From Hydractinia symbiolongicarpus (Eukaryota > Cnidaria > Hydrozoa > Anthoathecata > Hydractiniidae): DNA of 64,000 nt. Made by a program: the position numbers and the translations under genes. Positions 46,247 to 60,524 of the stretch are shown one piece after another. The DNA lies in contig NC_079877.1 in assembly GCF_029227915.1 (NCBI RefSeq), positions 14,135,351 through 14,199,350 of the forward strand, in the 5' to 3' direction. The notes below the pieces were generated by a model that saw only the letters and a program-made list of their open reading frames with translations, was not told the origin of the DNA and searched no databases. Each line of letters begins with the position of its first letter. The first letter of the stretch is position 1.

Positions 46247-48906
46247 ATGTTCAGAGTACCAACAGGAAAGGCTGGGGAAATGTTTATTGATAATCTTAGC
46301 ATTTGGTTGCAACAATTCAACGCCAATACAAAACTTAATGCAATAGCGATTAAAGTGTTCATGATACTGCCGACGTTGTTCCAAAGCAAAAGACCATCTA
46401 GCTTGTTTAACCAGGAGATTGGAGCAATGGCAAAGTGGGAACTTTGAGGTTATAATGCGGGAAGTAAGGCAAATACAGCGAAAATTTGGTACATAAAAAA
46501 ACCAGAGGACAGCGAATGACATTTCGAGAATTTTTTCGAAATTGGTCATGGAAGGAAAAATATCGGCAGCATTGAAATTTTTAGATAAAGAGTCTTCCTC
46601 TGGAGTTCTAAAATATACGCCTGAAATTTTGCAAGACCTCAAAACTAAGCTTCCGGATGCGGCAGAAGTTCAGGAAGACAGTCTCCTTCATGGTCCATTG
46701 CAAAACATACCGCCCTACTTCTTCGATGCAATTGACGAAACGCACATCTTTAATGTTGCACTACGAACGAAGGGATCTGCAGGTTCGAGTGGAATGGATT
46801 CTGATTCATATCGCCAAATTTTATGTTCCAGGTCCTTCGGAAGTCAGTGCAAAACACTTCATGAAGAAATTGCAAATTTCACCAGAAACGAAGCCGCACG
46901 CTGTTCCAACCCGGACTTGTTGGATAGTTATGTGTCATGTCGTTTAATAGCTCTTGATAAGAACCCTAGAGTGGGGGAAGTTTTACGGAGGATTGTTGGA
47001 AAGACAATTAATCACCATTGTAGACAGGAGATAAAGGAATCCGCGGGTCCTCTTCAAACATGTGCAGGGCATGGCGCAGAAGCAGAGGCAGCCATACATG
47101 TCATGAGACTTATCTTCCAGTAGGATGAAAGTGACGGTGTACTACTCATCGATGCTCAAAATGCGTTCAATTGTTTAAACGGAGCAGTTGCTTTACATAA
47201 CATTCGAATAACTTGCCCAATTTTATCGATGTATTTGATTAACACATACTGTCAACCAGCGACCTTATTTGTTTCGGGCGGAGATATTATTTTCTCAAAA
47301 GAGGGGACGAATCAAGGAGACCCCCTTGCAATGCCGTGGTACTCCTTGAGTACAGTGACAATTATCGATGCATTGAGACAGTGTGAACCATCCATTAAGC
47401 AAGTTTGGCTTGCAGATGACGCCAGTGCAGCTGGTAATTTACGTTCACTGCAGATGTGGTACAAACAACTCGCGAAAATTACGGTTACTATGTTAATCAA
47501 TCAAAATGCTGGCTCATTGTCAAATCTGACGACTTAGCAACAGAAGCAGCTACAATATTCGGTGAATCAGTGAATATTACTACTCGTGGAAAAAGGCACC
47601 TTGGTTCCTGTATCGGATCAGAGGACTATCGACGAGGAGATTGTGGAGATTTGGTCGAAAGGTGGACTAAAGACCTTTAAACATTGTGTGAAATCGCCGA
47701 CACCCAACCACAGGCTGCTTATGCAGCTTTTACGAAAGGATGCAAATCCAAATTTTCTTATTTCATCCGGACAATCTAAGGATTTGAGCAATTCACTGAA
47801 CTACTGACTCGTTGCTTAGTGACAAATTCCTACCCGCCCTGTGCGAAGTATTTAACAATCATAGAGACTTGCTCTCCTTGAATCCATCAGAAGGAGGACT
47901 CGGAATTAGCACCATTTCAAAAATAGCAACCGAACAACACCAAGCCTCCGTTAAAATTACATCATGTCAATGCAATTTTAAGTCAGAAAAATGTAATATC
48001 TGAAACCGATGGTAACCGAAAATCGGTAAGCGAATTAAAAGCAGAAGTAAATTCAAAACGTACGATGTCGAAAAAGATGAGGTTAATGCCATTCACGAAA
48101 AACTACCCGATAACTTAAAATCACTGGTAGATCAGGCATACGACAAAGGAGCTAGTGGATGGTTGAATGCTTTACCCATTAAGGAGCAGAACCTAGACCT
48201 TAACAAAGAGGAATTTCGAGACGCCCTTCGCTTAAGGTACAATGCGCCACTCAAAAACTTACCAACATATTGTGCGCGTGGCGAAAGATTTAATGAATGT
48301 CACGCAATGAATTGCAAGACGGGTGGATTTGTAGTAAACAGATACGACAACATTAGAGATTTTTTGGCAGTGTGTTTAAATAAAGTCTGCAATGACGTAG
48401 AAACAGAACCGTGTTTAATGCCTATCACATATTAGAAATTTTCCTTGAAAACTGCCAACACCAGCGACGATGATAGGTTGGATGTTAAAGAGAAAGGTTT
48501 TTGGAGGAAGGGAGAAACTGCATTTTTCGATGTTAGAGTCACGCACGTTCATTCAGAATCCTTCAGAAACCTTGATACGCAAAAACAATTTAGAAGACAC
48601 GAAGAAGCCAATAAATGCGAGTACGTTGAACGAGTACTGGACGTTGAGCATGCCTGTTTCACGCCACTGGTCTTTGGGACAAATGGTGGTGTTGGTGACG
48701 AATGCGGACGTTTTCTAGCTAGCTTTGCAGCAAAAATCTCTGCTAAAACTGATGACAATTACGCAGCCATAGTGACATGGTTACGTACACGACTCTTTAT
48801 GGAACTAACACGTGCCTCTTTGCTTTGTTTAAAAGGGTCAAGGACTCCATTCAGATCGTACAATACTGAGAAGACCCGTTTGGACAATGTTGTTAGTGGC
48901 TTAGGC
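46240..48906 (+). mobile_element. Broken reverse transcriptase element
   Basis: Coding blocks in order, all on the plus strand but in several frames. The N-terminal block is PTGKAGEMFIDNLSIWLQQF. Next come GSAGSSGMDSDSYRQIL, ALDKNPRVGEVLRRIVGK, LLIDAQNAFNCLN, NQGDPLAMPWY and the active site WLADDASAAG. Then LNPSEGGLGIST, a Cys/His block (CARGERFNECHAMNCKTGGF), and AFFDVRVTHVHSES with VFGTNGGVGDECGRF near the C-terminus. The active-site Asp pair is intact, but there is a TAG at 47121 and at least four frame changes (near 46430, 47480, 47650 and 47810). The arrangement is that of a multi-copy retroelement of marine invertebrates whose clade I cannot name; no recombinase or terminal repeats were found. 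Confidence 0.8.
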
Positions 48907-48909
48907 TAG

Positions 48910-50425
48910 CTTTTGTACTTAAGGTGGCTAAAGATTTATTTACCACAACCTGGTTTGTGGTTTCAAGTTTCTATACGCCACGCGATTTGTTCCCTTTCTG
49001 ATAATCAAGAGTCGTGTGCTTTCACTGTTTTCTCGACTGAGTCCTTCCTGTGCTTCCCTCAGAACACCAAGCTTTTATTTTTATCTAGTGTTTAATCCGT
49101 GTATAATTGTGTGTGTGTGGAAAAGGATGGGGAAAGGGGGGGAGGGGGTAGAAGGGGGTGTAAATGAATAAACATATATTGAGAATACACCTCCACGCTT
49201 TTTTATTGTCATGATCAACTTGGGATCGGACCAGAATCTTGTGTTTGCTTGCTCAATTAGCCTGGTAAATTGACATTGTCGTTGTATGTAACATGAACTT
49301 TCACACAAGGAAAATCTTGGAAGCAATTGCTGTTGTTTAAATTTCTGTAATTTGTCCATTTATTTTTATTTTTTTATTTACTCACTTCGGGATCGGTGTT
49401 GGACAAGTTGCTTCGTGTTTTGAAGAATTTGACCTTATGTTGCTTACAGCTTGTTACTTACATAAAAATGCGTGTATTTCCAGAACAATAAATATAATAC
49501 CTCATCGGGGAATAAAAAAGTAGGGGGTAAAGTTAATCGGTGAAAATTTCACTCACCATTACATAGAATTAATTAGTTTCCCCAGAATAAAATTGGGTCT
49601 CAATAAGGAGAAATATATCTACTTCCTTGCTATATTTTCCCGTCTGTAATCATTAAAATTCATTAGTTAGTATGAAAACTAAGTCGATTAAAACAAAATT
49701 TAAACATTTCAATACAAAATACGCCGTTAGTAAATTACTTGTAAAATTTTTAGTCGAGGATTAAGGAAATCGGGGAAAAATTAGTCACCAACCCTTAAAT
49801 TTAGTCACTTTTCCCCGGTTTCTTTTCCTTGATAAGGTATATTTCCAAATGAAATATTTTAAATTTTATCCACTATTTGGTGGTCTAACGAAATTTTCTC
49901 AGCCAAAAGATTTTCTAAATATGCATAAATACACATTTTCCGAATTATTTCTTTCATATTTCGCAGTTTTTTCCAACTCTTTTAAGGAAAATGAATGTGA
50001 TTTTAGAAAACCTTACCTGAAGTTTAAAAAGGACAGAAATTTTCAAAATCATGCAGCAAATAAATAACCTGTTACGACGATTTATTTAATTTTATTACAC
50101 TTGACCACTGCTTCAAACCAGACGTATTATGAGAAGTCGAAAATTTAGCAGACTTTGACCGTGACAATTACACCACCGAAACAGTAATTCCCAAAGTCCA
50201 AATAGGCTTATTTAGCCATGCTTAGTCCAAAAACAATAACATAAAATCATAAATCTAAAGTTTCAAACATATAATTTTAAAAACGTGTAATAATTCCAGA
50301 ATAAATTAAGATTGGAATAATTTAAAATCAGAATAAATTAGTGAATCCATACACACAATAAAAAAATAGCGAAAATATGCATTTAAATATCTTAATCACG
50401 GAGAAATGACCTAAAATAGACAAAA
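48910..50425. other. Intronic stretch without a gene
   Basis: Contains a G-rich tract near 49120-49160 and A+T-rich DNA. No open frame is supported. Confidence 0.45.
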
Positions 50426-50429
50426 GAGT

Positions 50430-50725
<296 letters not shown>

Positions 50726-50734
50726 TAATTTTAG

Positions 50735-52076
50735 ATATTCTAACTGGTAAAAAAGTATCCTGCAAAAGTTTACGAAAATATTTTGGTCCACTTGATGTTC
50801 AATCTTATGATTCTTATCCATGGCGTGATCTAAGAAAAGTTCGTGTTGTGTGTTCATCAGGTAAAACTATGAATAATTTTTCTTAATTGTATTTAAAAGC
50901 AGACGAATGCATCTTCTGTACTCATCAATTCAAGATTGTCCAAGTATAAAGCTGCGTATTACAGTTATAAAAAAATATCGGTAGAAGACAAGTGTATCTT
51001 GAAAGATACCAGTGTATCTTTCTCCTTTCAAACTTTTTTACAGGTACAAGATTAAAACTACATTCTTCAATCTCTAGCTTGTTAAGAATATCTCCTGAAC
51101 GATTTAACCATTTACTTGTGCTAGTTTCCACACTCATCAGAAAAAAAGACACCAACTACAGAGAAGCTATTTCTCCTGCTGAACGACTAGCTTTATGACC
51201 TTACATTCTCTGACAACCGGTGAATCTCAAATTTCATTAACCTCTCTTCCCTGAATGGGTATAGCTACAGTAGCAAGTTTTTTCCTGTTATGCTAGCAGC
51301 CATGTTTGCTTTACTTGCCAAACAAATTTCTCATTCTGTCAAAACGTCGACGAGATGGGAAAAAACCTTTAGTGTTGAGTAAATTAAATCATTGAAAGCA
51401 TTGCCGATATATTTTCTCTCAGAGCGCAAAATGTTTTGTTGTTAAGTTTAGTGGGTAAGTCTGTGCCTAAAAGTAAAAACTAAATTTCTTTGCATACAAC
51501 TATACCTCTAAATCAATTACATTTGGAAGATGTTGAATACGAAGTTAAATGGTGTTCAGTGTTAACCTTTACATTATAGCTGGAAGGACACGGATAGCTA
51601 AAATAAAGATGGATAGAAGCGGACCTATTAATGACTCAATTTCAACTCTTAAAAAGCTGTCAAGTATTCAAGGAACACAAGTCAGAATCAGCACAACGGT
51701 GTTAAACATGCTCTATAAACTGACGCGGTTTAAAGAGTTTGTATTTTTTTGCGATGATGGCCTGGATTGGAAAAGTTTTTCTGTGCGATCTTTTCCTACT
51801 CCAAATCGTGTCCGTATGTTGAAATACTTCATTGGCGAGTTTAAAACTTTACCTGATGCTTGCCACACAATTGAAAACGGCATAAGTTGCGAAGACATGG
51901 AAAACGAAAAATGGTCAACAGAAGGTATCGATGTTGAAAGCAGAATATACAACCAAGTGTTTCGATATGGTTCAGATGTGACGAAGGGGTTTAGTATGGC
52001 GGATCATAAATATGGATGTTTTAATCAGATCGGTGCTTACAAAGCCGAAAATACTTATGAAATATGGGTTGAATAA
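50735..52076 (+). CDS. Gene B, 3' exons: C-terminal cysteine-containing domain
   Basis: Exon 50735-50860 (acceptor TTTTAG, donor GTAAAA) reads DILTGKKVSCKSLRKYFGP and YPWRDLRKV. Exon 51580-52076 starts after TTATAG and ends in TAA. These match the last two exons of gene A closely. The last exon has exactly the same length (497 nt) and phases are the same (1,1). Motifs RISTTVLNMLYKL and FSMADHKYGCFN are kept. No PAN or EGF exon lies within 24 kb upstream except 24641-25778, and the 3' flank matches that of gene A, so these are best read as the end of gene B. The 33-nt linker exon of gene A has no counterpart here, but its absence leaves the phase unchanged, giving a 364-residue product if spliced. 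Confidence 0.8.
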
Positions 52077-52180
52077 ATCTAGCATCTAATATTTGACTTT
52101 CACATATGTTATGATTTATATTGCATCTTATTTATTACATTATTGCACAATTTAGGCACCTCGTAGCACAACAATTGTAA

Positions 52181-52190
52181 AATAAATAAA
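52181..52190 (+). promoter_or_regulatory. Polyadenylation signal of gene B
   Basis: Two overlapping AATAAA hexamers (AATAAATAAA) about 105 nt after the stop, at a distance similar to that in gene A. Confidence 0.5.
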
Positions 52191-53169
52191 GTCAAGTTTC
52201 AACTGGTTCAAAATATAATCAAGCGAACCGGCTCGTGTCCCATCCAAAGCGATTTTCTCATTGGATTAGTTTGCATGTATTGACCAACATTCCATATATA
52301 GAGTGACATGTGTTTTTTTGAGCATTTTCATTGGATTCGTAAAATACAAACCTTAGAAAACTTTTTATGATTCTTTTTTTTTTTTGAAAAATTTTTTTAT
52401 CATTCTCAAGACTTTTGACGTAGAAATTTTAATAATTATGCTGATTAATGGATGACGTTATTTCTTTAATATAAATTAGGCGCTGTCATATTCGGTCGTA
52501 TGTTTTACCATATCCAGCTTAGTTTTTTTTACATTTTTACGTAAATTAGATATACCTAGTTATCCTGATAATCATTCAGGCCACCAATTGTTTCTCAGCA
52601 TTTACCTGATGCTGTCATAAGATCTTACCAAAAGATAAACAGATTCACGTACAGAATTTCAAGCTATTTCGCATGGAATTATTTTGTTTTGCTTTTTTCG
52701 CGGGAGGCGAGCTTAAATGTTGTAAACATTTCAGACACGAAAAGACAAATTTAGATTGAAAAAAATAATTTCTCTTTAACACTGTTGGGATTTTGATCAA
52801 AGAGAATCAAAATCATTTCCGTCGTCAGAAATAGCTAGAGTATATTTTGTGGTTTAGGTTATAATAATTTACCTGTTAACGTGTCAGAATGAATTCAATT
52901 TTACGGAAAATAAATAAATTTAATTCGCTTCATCATGTCTTCAGCGAAAAGTGAAGGCTATGAATGTCGCTTTTTTTATCGTGGAAGTGCACAGGTTGCG
53001 ACAATAAAAGAGGGATTAACATTAACAATAACAAACCTGAACATTTAAATCCTTGATTTAAAAAAAATAAAAGAATAAAATGGTTAAAAAGAATGGATAG
53101 CCGTGAGCAAACAATAATAAAGTTTATCCATCAACAAGGTTAAAATTTTATACAATTTCGGACTGGTTA

Positions 53170-55840
53170 AAAATCTCGCATGAAACGTATTGTTATTATC
53201 AACTCTTAGATTGTAAAGTGTCAGAACAATACCTGAATACTCTCGTATTAGCTGTAACTTGTGAACACTTTGGGATATGAAATGCAGGTTTATAAAAAAG
53301 AGAAGAAAAAAAAATTACTTTCTGGCTGTGCCAAACATCGCCATTGTTGCAGCAACAAAATCAAGCCCAATGGTAAAAATTGTCGCAAAAGAGAACAGAG
53401 ATATTTCTATTTTTTCCAAAATTACTCTGGTAATTAAAGATTAATATTAATTGAGCTAATTAACATGTATTTTAAACTGCATATAACAACGCAAATAGAT
53501 GTTTTTGTATTTAGCTATAAAGTATGGACGAACTTTATTCAATATACTTTTACCATACAGTTTATCATGGTCAAATTAATTACAATCCAGAAAAAAATGT
53601 CTTTCAATATAACGATTTAGCATTTCCAAAGGTCTTCCTGTGGCTTTAGCATTGTGTATAAAGAAATAACTCAGTTAGCGAGTATTTGTAAAAACTAACA
53701 TTCTCTACAACAGTAGCCATTGATATTTACGCATTTTAAACTATTGCGTAATTTTGCCAGTCGTCAGCAAAATTTAAAAAACATAAACGATAATAAATCT
53801 AGAAATGGCGAACAACAAAGAGGTATGTGTTTCTCTGGACGAAATGAACTTGAAATGACTATGCTGTATTATCAAATTTGCAGCAACAACCAAACTAGTC
53901 TAACGAAGAACAAACTACTGTTGATGTTGCGGCAATAAGACGTCAAGAGGGTTATGATATAGAAAGTTTTATCCTGGATATAGAATCATATCCATGTTTA
54001 TTGAATACTACCACTAGGTCTTATCATGACCAGAACTACGTAATACTGCTTGGGAACAGTTGTCCAACCGGCTTGGAAAACCAGGTCGGTTTGCTATCTA
54101 TTTATTCTTAGCCAACCAGCTCTAACTATAAAGTAAAAGTTACACCCAACTCTGTTTAAAAAGAAATAAATGTATAAATGTAAAAATGTTTAAAAGAGAA
54201 AACAAAATAAATTTCTAATCATGAATAGTTCACGAGATAAATATATAAAGCCCATCTCAAAGGTTTTAAACTATGTCCCTTTTATCACGGTTGCTTATTT
54301 CATTTTAAGGGCGGGAATAATAAAAAAAATAATGAAATAGACATCTATGGAACAAACAACAAATTAAGTTGTACTTTTTATTCACAACACAATAAATTTA
54401 TATTGAAGAAGAACTACGTAGTGTAGTGGGTTCGTCTGCGGCTCCCAGTTCTGGGGACTGCGGATCGAATCCCGCTCACTGCTTGGCAGTATGTTAGTGA
54501 TGAACAAAGTAGTCCTTCTTCAATATGACTTACACGCATTATACTCGCCCGTCATGATCAGAGGTCTGATCGGGGTGAAGCATTCTCTGTTGAGAATGAA
54601 ATACGGATGTGCTATGATAAATATTCACCTATATACAATAAATTTAATTACAAATATTTCTCAATCAAAATTAAACTACACGTTCCTCAAAATCGCAACA
54701 AGATTCTTAAAATCGCAGCAATTTCGCTGTGTTTGTAGTGTTTTCTTAGGAAAAATTGTTGTTATAAAAAATACGTGTACATTTCCGTAAAAATCAGCTG
54801 TATGGACATTTTCCATTTTTACTTGCCCAATTTTATCAATTTTTTTTTTGATAAACTGTTTATCTCCTTAATTTCTCTTTAGTATCATTTTTAAAATGCC
54901 AGTGGAAAAACCTAAGGGACAATTTGAAGCGTTGCAAATATGCAAAAGTCAGGAGCAGCAGCACACACACTGCCAAAGTGAAAGTACTTCGCACAATTGC
55001 TGTTTCTACAACAGAAAATTCCGAATAAGCAAACCCACAATGATTTTAACCCTGTGCCAGCTGCTAATCCAACATCACCCTCTTTTCAGTTGAATAGTCA
55101 AGCATGTTCTTCTACATTAAACCCACCTGATAACTGCCCAAAAAAGTCAATCTCTTACTACACCCACCAAGCCACAGAAAATAAAGCGTAAAAAACAAAC
55201 AAATGAACTTGATGGAGAACTAATTAATGTCATAAAAGATATAAACACAGCAACAGAACGTTTAATTACAGAAGGCAGTAATGAGGCACAGGATAACGGA
55301 AACATGCAAGTCATAAGGGGTAGAAATGACTTGTTTATTTTTTAATTAAAAATCAAAAATATTCATCTATTACTCTGTTAGGTTAAAATTGACTATGTAA
55401 TTCCCAGCACACTTTTTTCCAGATAGTAAATAACAAGCGATATATTTATAGACTTGTTTTTACCTCAACTAAACGATAACTAAACTAATTATCTCTGAAT
55501 GTTTAAAAACAAGTATGGAGCAGTTCTAAAATCCTTAAAATAACCAGTCAATTATAAAAAAGGTCTTGTTGCAAGTAGTCTTACGTAAACATGAAATAGA
55601 TAGATGATGTTTAGGTTACACCCTTCCGACTACGAAAGACGTCAAAAAAAAATTCTGAAATACTCAGGTAAGTGGTTATAAAGAAGCAAATTTCATGTGA
55701 CGTAAAGAACGAACAAGAATTTTAGACTTGTGATGAAGGTCCCAATGAAATCAAATGTTCTGGTTATTGGAACTATATATGTTTTTGTTGAATGTCCTGG
55801 TGAAATCAATTGTTCTGGCACTCAGTCCTGATGTTCCTTC
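53170..55840. repeat. 3' flank of gene B, right member of the segmental duplication
   Basis: Stretches match 6590-7520 and 10237-10345 in the same order, interrupted by inserted DNA (54401-54525 and about 54890-55320). See the left member for shared words. The inserted piece at 54890-55320 has short open frames (GELINVIKDINTATERLI in one) and may come from another element, but it could not be identified. Confidence 0.7.
54401..54525. repeat. tRNA-like sequence enclosed by 17-bp inverted repeats
   Basis: The left arm TATTGAAGAAGAACTAC (54401-54417) and the right arm GTAGTCCTTCTTCAATA (54509-54525) are inverted copies with one mismatch. Between them lies a tRNA-like segment with an A-box-like TAGTGTAGTGGGTTCG, a strong arm CTCCCAGTTCTGGGGA and a B-box GGATCGAATCCC. 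It could be a tRNA-derived element that became a foldback unit. No TA or other obvious target duplication was seen. Confidence 0.65.
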
Positions 55841-56540
55841 AGCTTTACAGCGGAAATTTTCCCTCTTTGTGGCTCAGTCTGATGCAGGCTAAAAGGTACG
55901 TGCGCTTACAACAAACCCATCAAAACATTTCACTTTTTTTGACGTTTTTCTCTTTGATAGGTTTGATCTTCAATAGGCTATAATTCATGGAATATTTGAA
56001 TCCATTTTCCGGTATGCCAGGATTATTACAGGTTTTTGAATTAATAAGGCAGAATTAATTCAATTAGATCGAGCGGCGGAGGCCTAAACACAGGGACGAG
56101 CTTCCGACCAACCGGATTTGGTTTGTCACGTCATATTGGCGATGCGGTGGCAGGTATAAGAGATGTGTCGTTTTTTTTCTTTCTGAGTAGTAAAAATTTA
56201 CAGCTGACTAGCGTTCTAATGTTTTAATGACTTTTGCTTAGGATGACAAGGTTAGGTACTTAATAATAGCGGTACATAGTATCAGTGGGTAACATTGCCA
56301 TATCCAACCTGAACGCTCAGTGTTTTAGCTACTCCTCAATAAAATCATGGGACTAACTTAAGCATTTCTTTTGCTTTTTTATACTAATAATAAACAGCTA
56401 GCTATACCTGCATGCTTCTAGCCTTGGAAGAAGAAATAGCTCTAGACAAATGTCAAATAGGCCGCGCAACCTAAAACTTATTATGCAACAGCCGTCCAAT
56501 TACCAAACCACAATCATTTCGCAACCATATCGTAAAGACT
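55841..56540. other. Gene-free stretch
   Basis: No coding frame is supported. The weak open frame at 56450-56737 runs into the hAT end at 56548 and is not a gene. Confidence 0.4.
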
Positions 56541-56547
56541 ATTGTAT

Positions 56548-57122
56548 GCAGTGCCGTAATCACAGTTTTAATATTGAGGGGCGCTATATAAAAAATTACG
56601 TATATGAAATCGCTTTATATAGTAGCTACCCGAGGCGCCATATAGTGGGCGCAGAGTGGAAAATTTTCAAATTTTACATCTCTACATTTGCGGAAAATGC
56701 CCTTCCAGGCATCAAGGATCTCATGGTTCAATGTTGAGAATCACGATAATTGTTTCCATAATTTAGTAATTTAGAAAAGCTGCAGCGTTTAATTGGCACC
56801 AAAACTTAGATAAATATTTCCATCAGAAACCAAAAGGTAGAAAGAGATACATATTTACATTACACGACTATTTATGCGGTTGAAAGCTGAAAAACATCGT
56901 TCACTAAGATGATTTGTCGCAGGCATAACTAAAATCAGTTTTCCCACTTTTACAACTTCAAACAAAAGTAGTTTTCTTGGGTTATCTAACTTTTGGAGAA
57001 ATGACACTAAATCTGTTTCTTTCTTTCTTCCTCTCTCTCTTCCTTTTTTTTTTTTTTTAGTAGGAAAATTATGGGGAGGGGCTTGTGGCCCCCTCCCCCC
57101 ACTTCCGGCGGTTACGGCACTG
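56548..57122 (-). mobile_element. hAT transposon relic with C-terminal transposase piece
   Basis: Inverted ends CAGTGCCGTAA (56548) and TTACGGCACTG (57122) are hAT-type. Between them, on the minus strand at about 57000-56850, a frame reads KLLLFEVVKVGKLILVMPAT, then SERCFSAFNRINS. This is the C-terminal dimerisation block of hAT transposases (usually PATNA-x-SERSFS). The rest of the transposase is missing. The 8-bp target duplication could not be confirmed. Confidence 0.75.
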
Positions 57123-57400
57123 GTCTATATATAGTTAGAGAGTGAGACAGTCAAGGAAAACTTAAAATTAAATGATAACAGATTATTTGGACAGTTTAAA
57201 GAAACATATACATGGTCGTTCAGCATTATATACTATATCGTAATATTTCGACCTCCGTATTGGAGGTCTTCATCAGACTATACAACATTTTTTAACTGTT
57301 GTCATTACATTGACATGAAATCGACGTTACTGCAACAACTTCCGTTTAAGGTACGCAAACATTGGCTTCGAGAATTTCGTCGTCACATACTGACCATCGT

Positions 57401-58480
57401 CTAGATTAAGACCATGTTAACTACGCAGTGATGTGTCCTGGAACTGTATTCCAATGCTTCGCGTACCTTACGATCAAATTTATTAAATTCTTGTTTTAGC
57501 ATTTTCGCAGTGTCCCAATCATAATCAGCATTACAAGAACTAGAGTGAAATGAAACTCCTGATGCGCTCCACTTTTCTTTAATGATGGTGTCTTTGTGTT
57601 GTTCGAAGCGGGTAGCGATTTTCAACTTCGTCTCCCCGACATATTTTTTGCCGCATTTGCATGGGATAATGTATACGCCGGATTGACTTAGTGGTGGTAG
57701 TTGGCATTTGTTTTTCGCTGTCAATATTGTCTGAAGATTAGCAGAGCATTTAAAGAGAGTTTTACAGCTGGCTTTGCGAAATGACTTACCTAATTTTGGA
57801 TTAATCCTGGTATCCAGGGCAATGATACTATCCTTAAATTTTGTTGCTGCTTTCCGTCTATGTTGTCTTGCTTTTCGTTTCGTTTTTGTCGATAAGAACT
57901 TTCGATTTTTGTTAGTTCTATTTCATCATACCCATTTTCCGTAAAACACTTATTTAGAAATTGAATTTCCTCTTCCAGATGTTGTCCTCTGCAGATTGTA
58001 TAGGCTCTGTTAAGAAAACCTATAAAGATACCCTTAAAGAATTTAGGGTCGTGCCCAGAATGCAGTCTCACCTGTACATTGGTAATAGCATTTTTTCTGT
58101 GGATCTTGAATTTGTAGCATCCATCACAATTTTGAATGTTTAGGTCTAAGGACTGTCGTGATTTTGTCAGGTCTTAAATTTCTATCGTGTATTTTATGTT
58201 GTCATTTTGCTCGTTCAAAATGTTTTGAAACGATTTGGCTTTTTAAGATTTTCAAACCTGGCATGGCAGTCGTCAACATATCTTTTAAACGATTTTTTGT
58301 GCAACAGGTGGATTACGTTAGAGGGCAACACTAATTACATTTCTTTCGCTTGGCCAATTGGACCCGAGTTTTGAAGAAGGCAGATTTTATATTCCCATAG
58401 GAAGTAACACTTAGACAGGCATAATTCAATTAGGAAACGTATATCTTCCAGATTCAATTTCGTTCTCATACGTATTTCAT
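57401..58480 (-). mobile_element. Penelope-like element fragment: reverse transcriptase end plus GIY-YIG nuclease
   Basis: On the minus strand the RT block KTKLNLEDIRFLIELCLSK-like sequence at about 58450 and the active site KRYVDDCH at about 58280 are followed by a linker (FFKGIFIGFLNRAYTICRG, near 58020). The endonuclease domain follows: GVYIIPCKCGKKYVGETKL near 57660, in which GVY and YVG form the GIY-YIG pair. Stops and frame changes are present between RT and linker. Penelope-like elements use this nuclease to nick the target. Confidence 0.85.
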
Positions 58481-58624
58481 CATCAGCAGCTATAAATTAT
58501 ATAATTATAATTATATTTCACCGGTACTGAGGGATACAGATATACGAAACTTGTACTTCGTCTGGCGTGATCGTCCAACCTTTTAAAGTTTCGACAAACG
58601 TTCTCAAATTCTTCAATCTTGTTT

Positions 58625-58870
58625 CGTTTTTATTCAGAGTTGGTTGTATGATCTTGACTAGATTGGACGAAATTATTTCTATTTACCCCTATGATGAAGG
58701 AGCTGGAATGGTACGAATTGAGAAAAATGAAGCAATCATGAAGATAGAAGAACAAATCGGCAAAACCAAAATAATAACAGATGAACCGACGCCATACCTT
58801 GCTCGAAAATTTCGTTCTAGTCTCTTAAAACTTAAAAAACAACTTACTACAAACTACAAACTTAAAAATT
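58625..58870 (+). mobile_element. Penelope-like element fragment, N-terminal RT region, plus orientation
   Basis: The frame carries ISIYPYDEGAGMVRIEKNE, KIEEQIGKTKII and a DEPTPYLARKF block. These resemble the region before the RT fingers of Penelope-like elements (typical YPYDKG, here DEG). It faces away from the minus-strand fragment at 57401-58480, so the two are not one intact element. Confidence 0.65.
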
Positions 58871-59099
58871 TCTTTATAGGTTTCTCTTTTCATAGTTAAT
58901 TAGCAAATATTTCTTAGGTTTAAGGCAATAAATAACAAATTAAATTTCATAAATTTTCTCCCTGATATTTGTAGAGCATCTTCAGATCACAACTAAAAAC
59001 GTCTTTCAACATGCATGTACAAAATGTTAAAAATTCTCTTGATGTAAATAAAATGTATAAAAATCGTTTATTAGCAATAAAAGTTGTTAAAAATTATAA

Positions 59100-59240
59100 T
59101 ATGTTTAATCAGATTGGGGTTGTTTAATCGCTAATGCCTCTTTAAATTTTCTTTTAATAAAATTGTTTTTACTATAGAGAAATTCTATTTTCTCATAGTT
59201 CATTATGTGTTTTGTTTCTTTAATGTGTTTGGACATTCCA
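59100..59240 (-). mobile_element. Penelope-like C-terminal scrap
   Basis: On the minus strand a short frame reads SGMSKHIKETKHIMNYEKIE and ends KRKFKEALAIKQPQSD. This recalls the end of the GIY-YIG part of Penelope-like proteins (R-x-x-KEALxIK). It is only a fragment. Confidence 0.45.
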
Positions 59241-59291
59241 GAGACTATAAAGAATTCATTAAAAACAAGTATGGCGAGAATATTGTTAAAC

Positions 59292-60174
<883 letters not shown>

Positions 60175-60524
60175 TGGGAAACCTGGCGTCGAAACGCCGG
60201 GATAAGCCACAAGTCAAGGTGTGACCATGCGGTCAAGGTGTGACCTGAGGAGTGCTTAATAAGAGTCGTAAACTGTGCCACACGGTCAGGCGGGTGCTTT
60301 ATTACAGGTATGCAGTATGCCGTAAATCAAGTAAAGCGCATACACCATTATAATGTTGCAACTGTCACATATTTTTCAAAAAGTAACTTTCCCGCAACAA
60401 AAGCTGAAATAAAAACAGAGTTTACAAACCGTTGTTACTCAGTCATAGCAAAAACAATTAGTCAATATTATTTTATTTTAAGTAATAAGTTTCAGTAAGC
60501 GTTGAAAAATTAATTCTGGCATCG

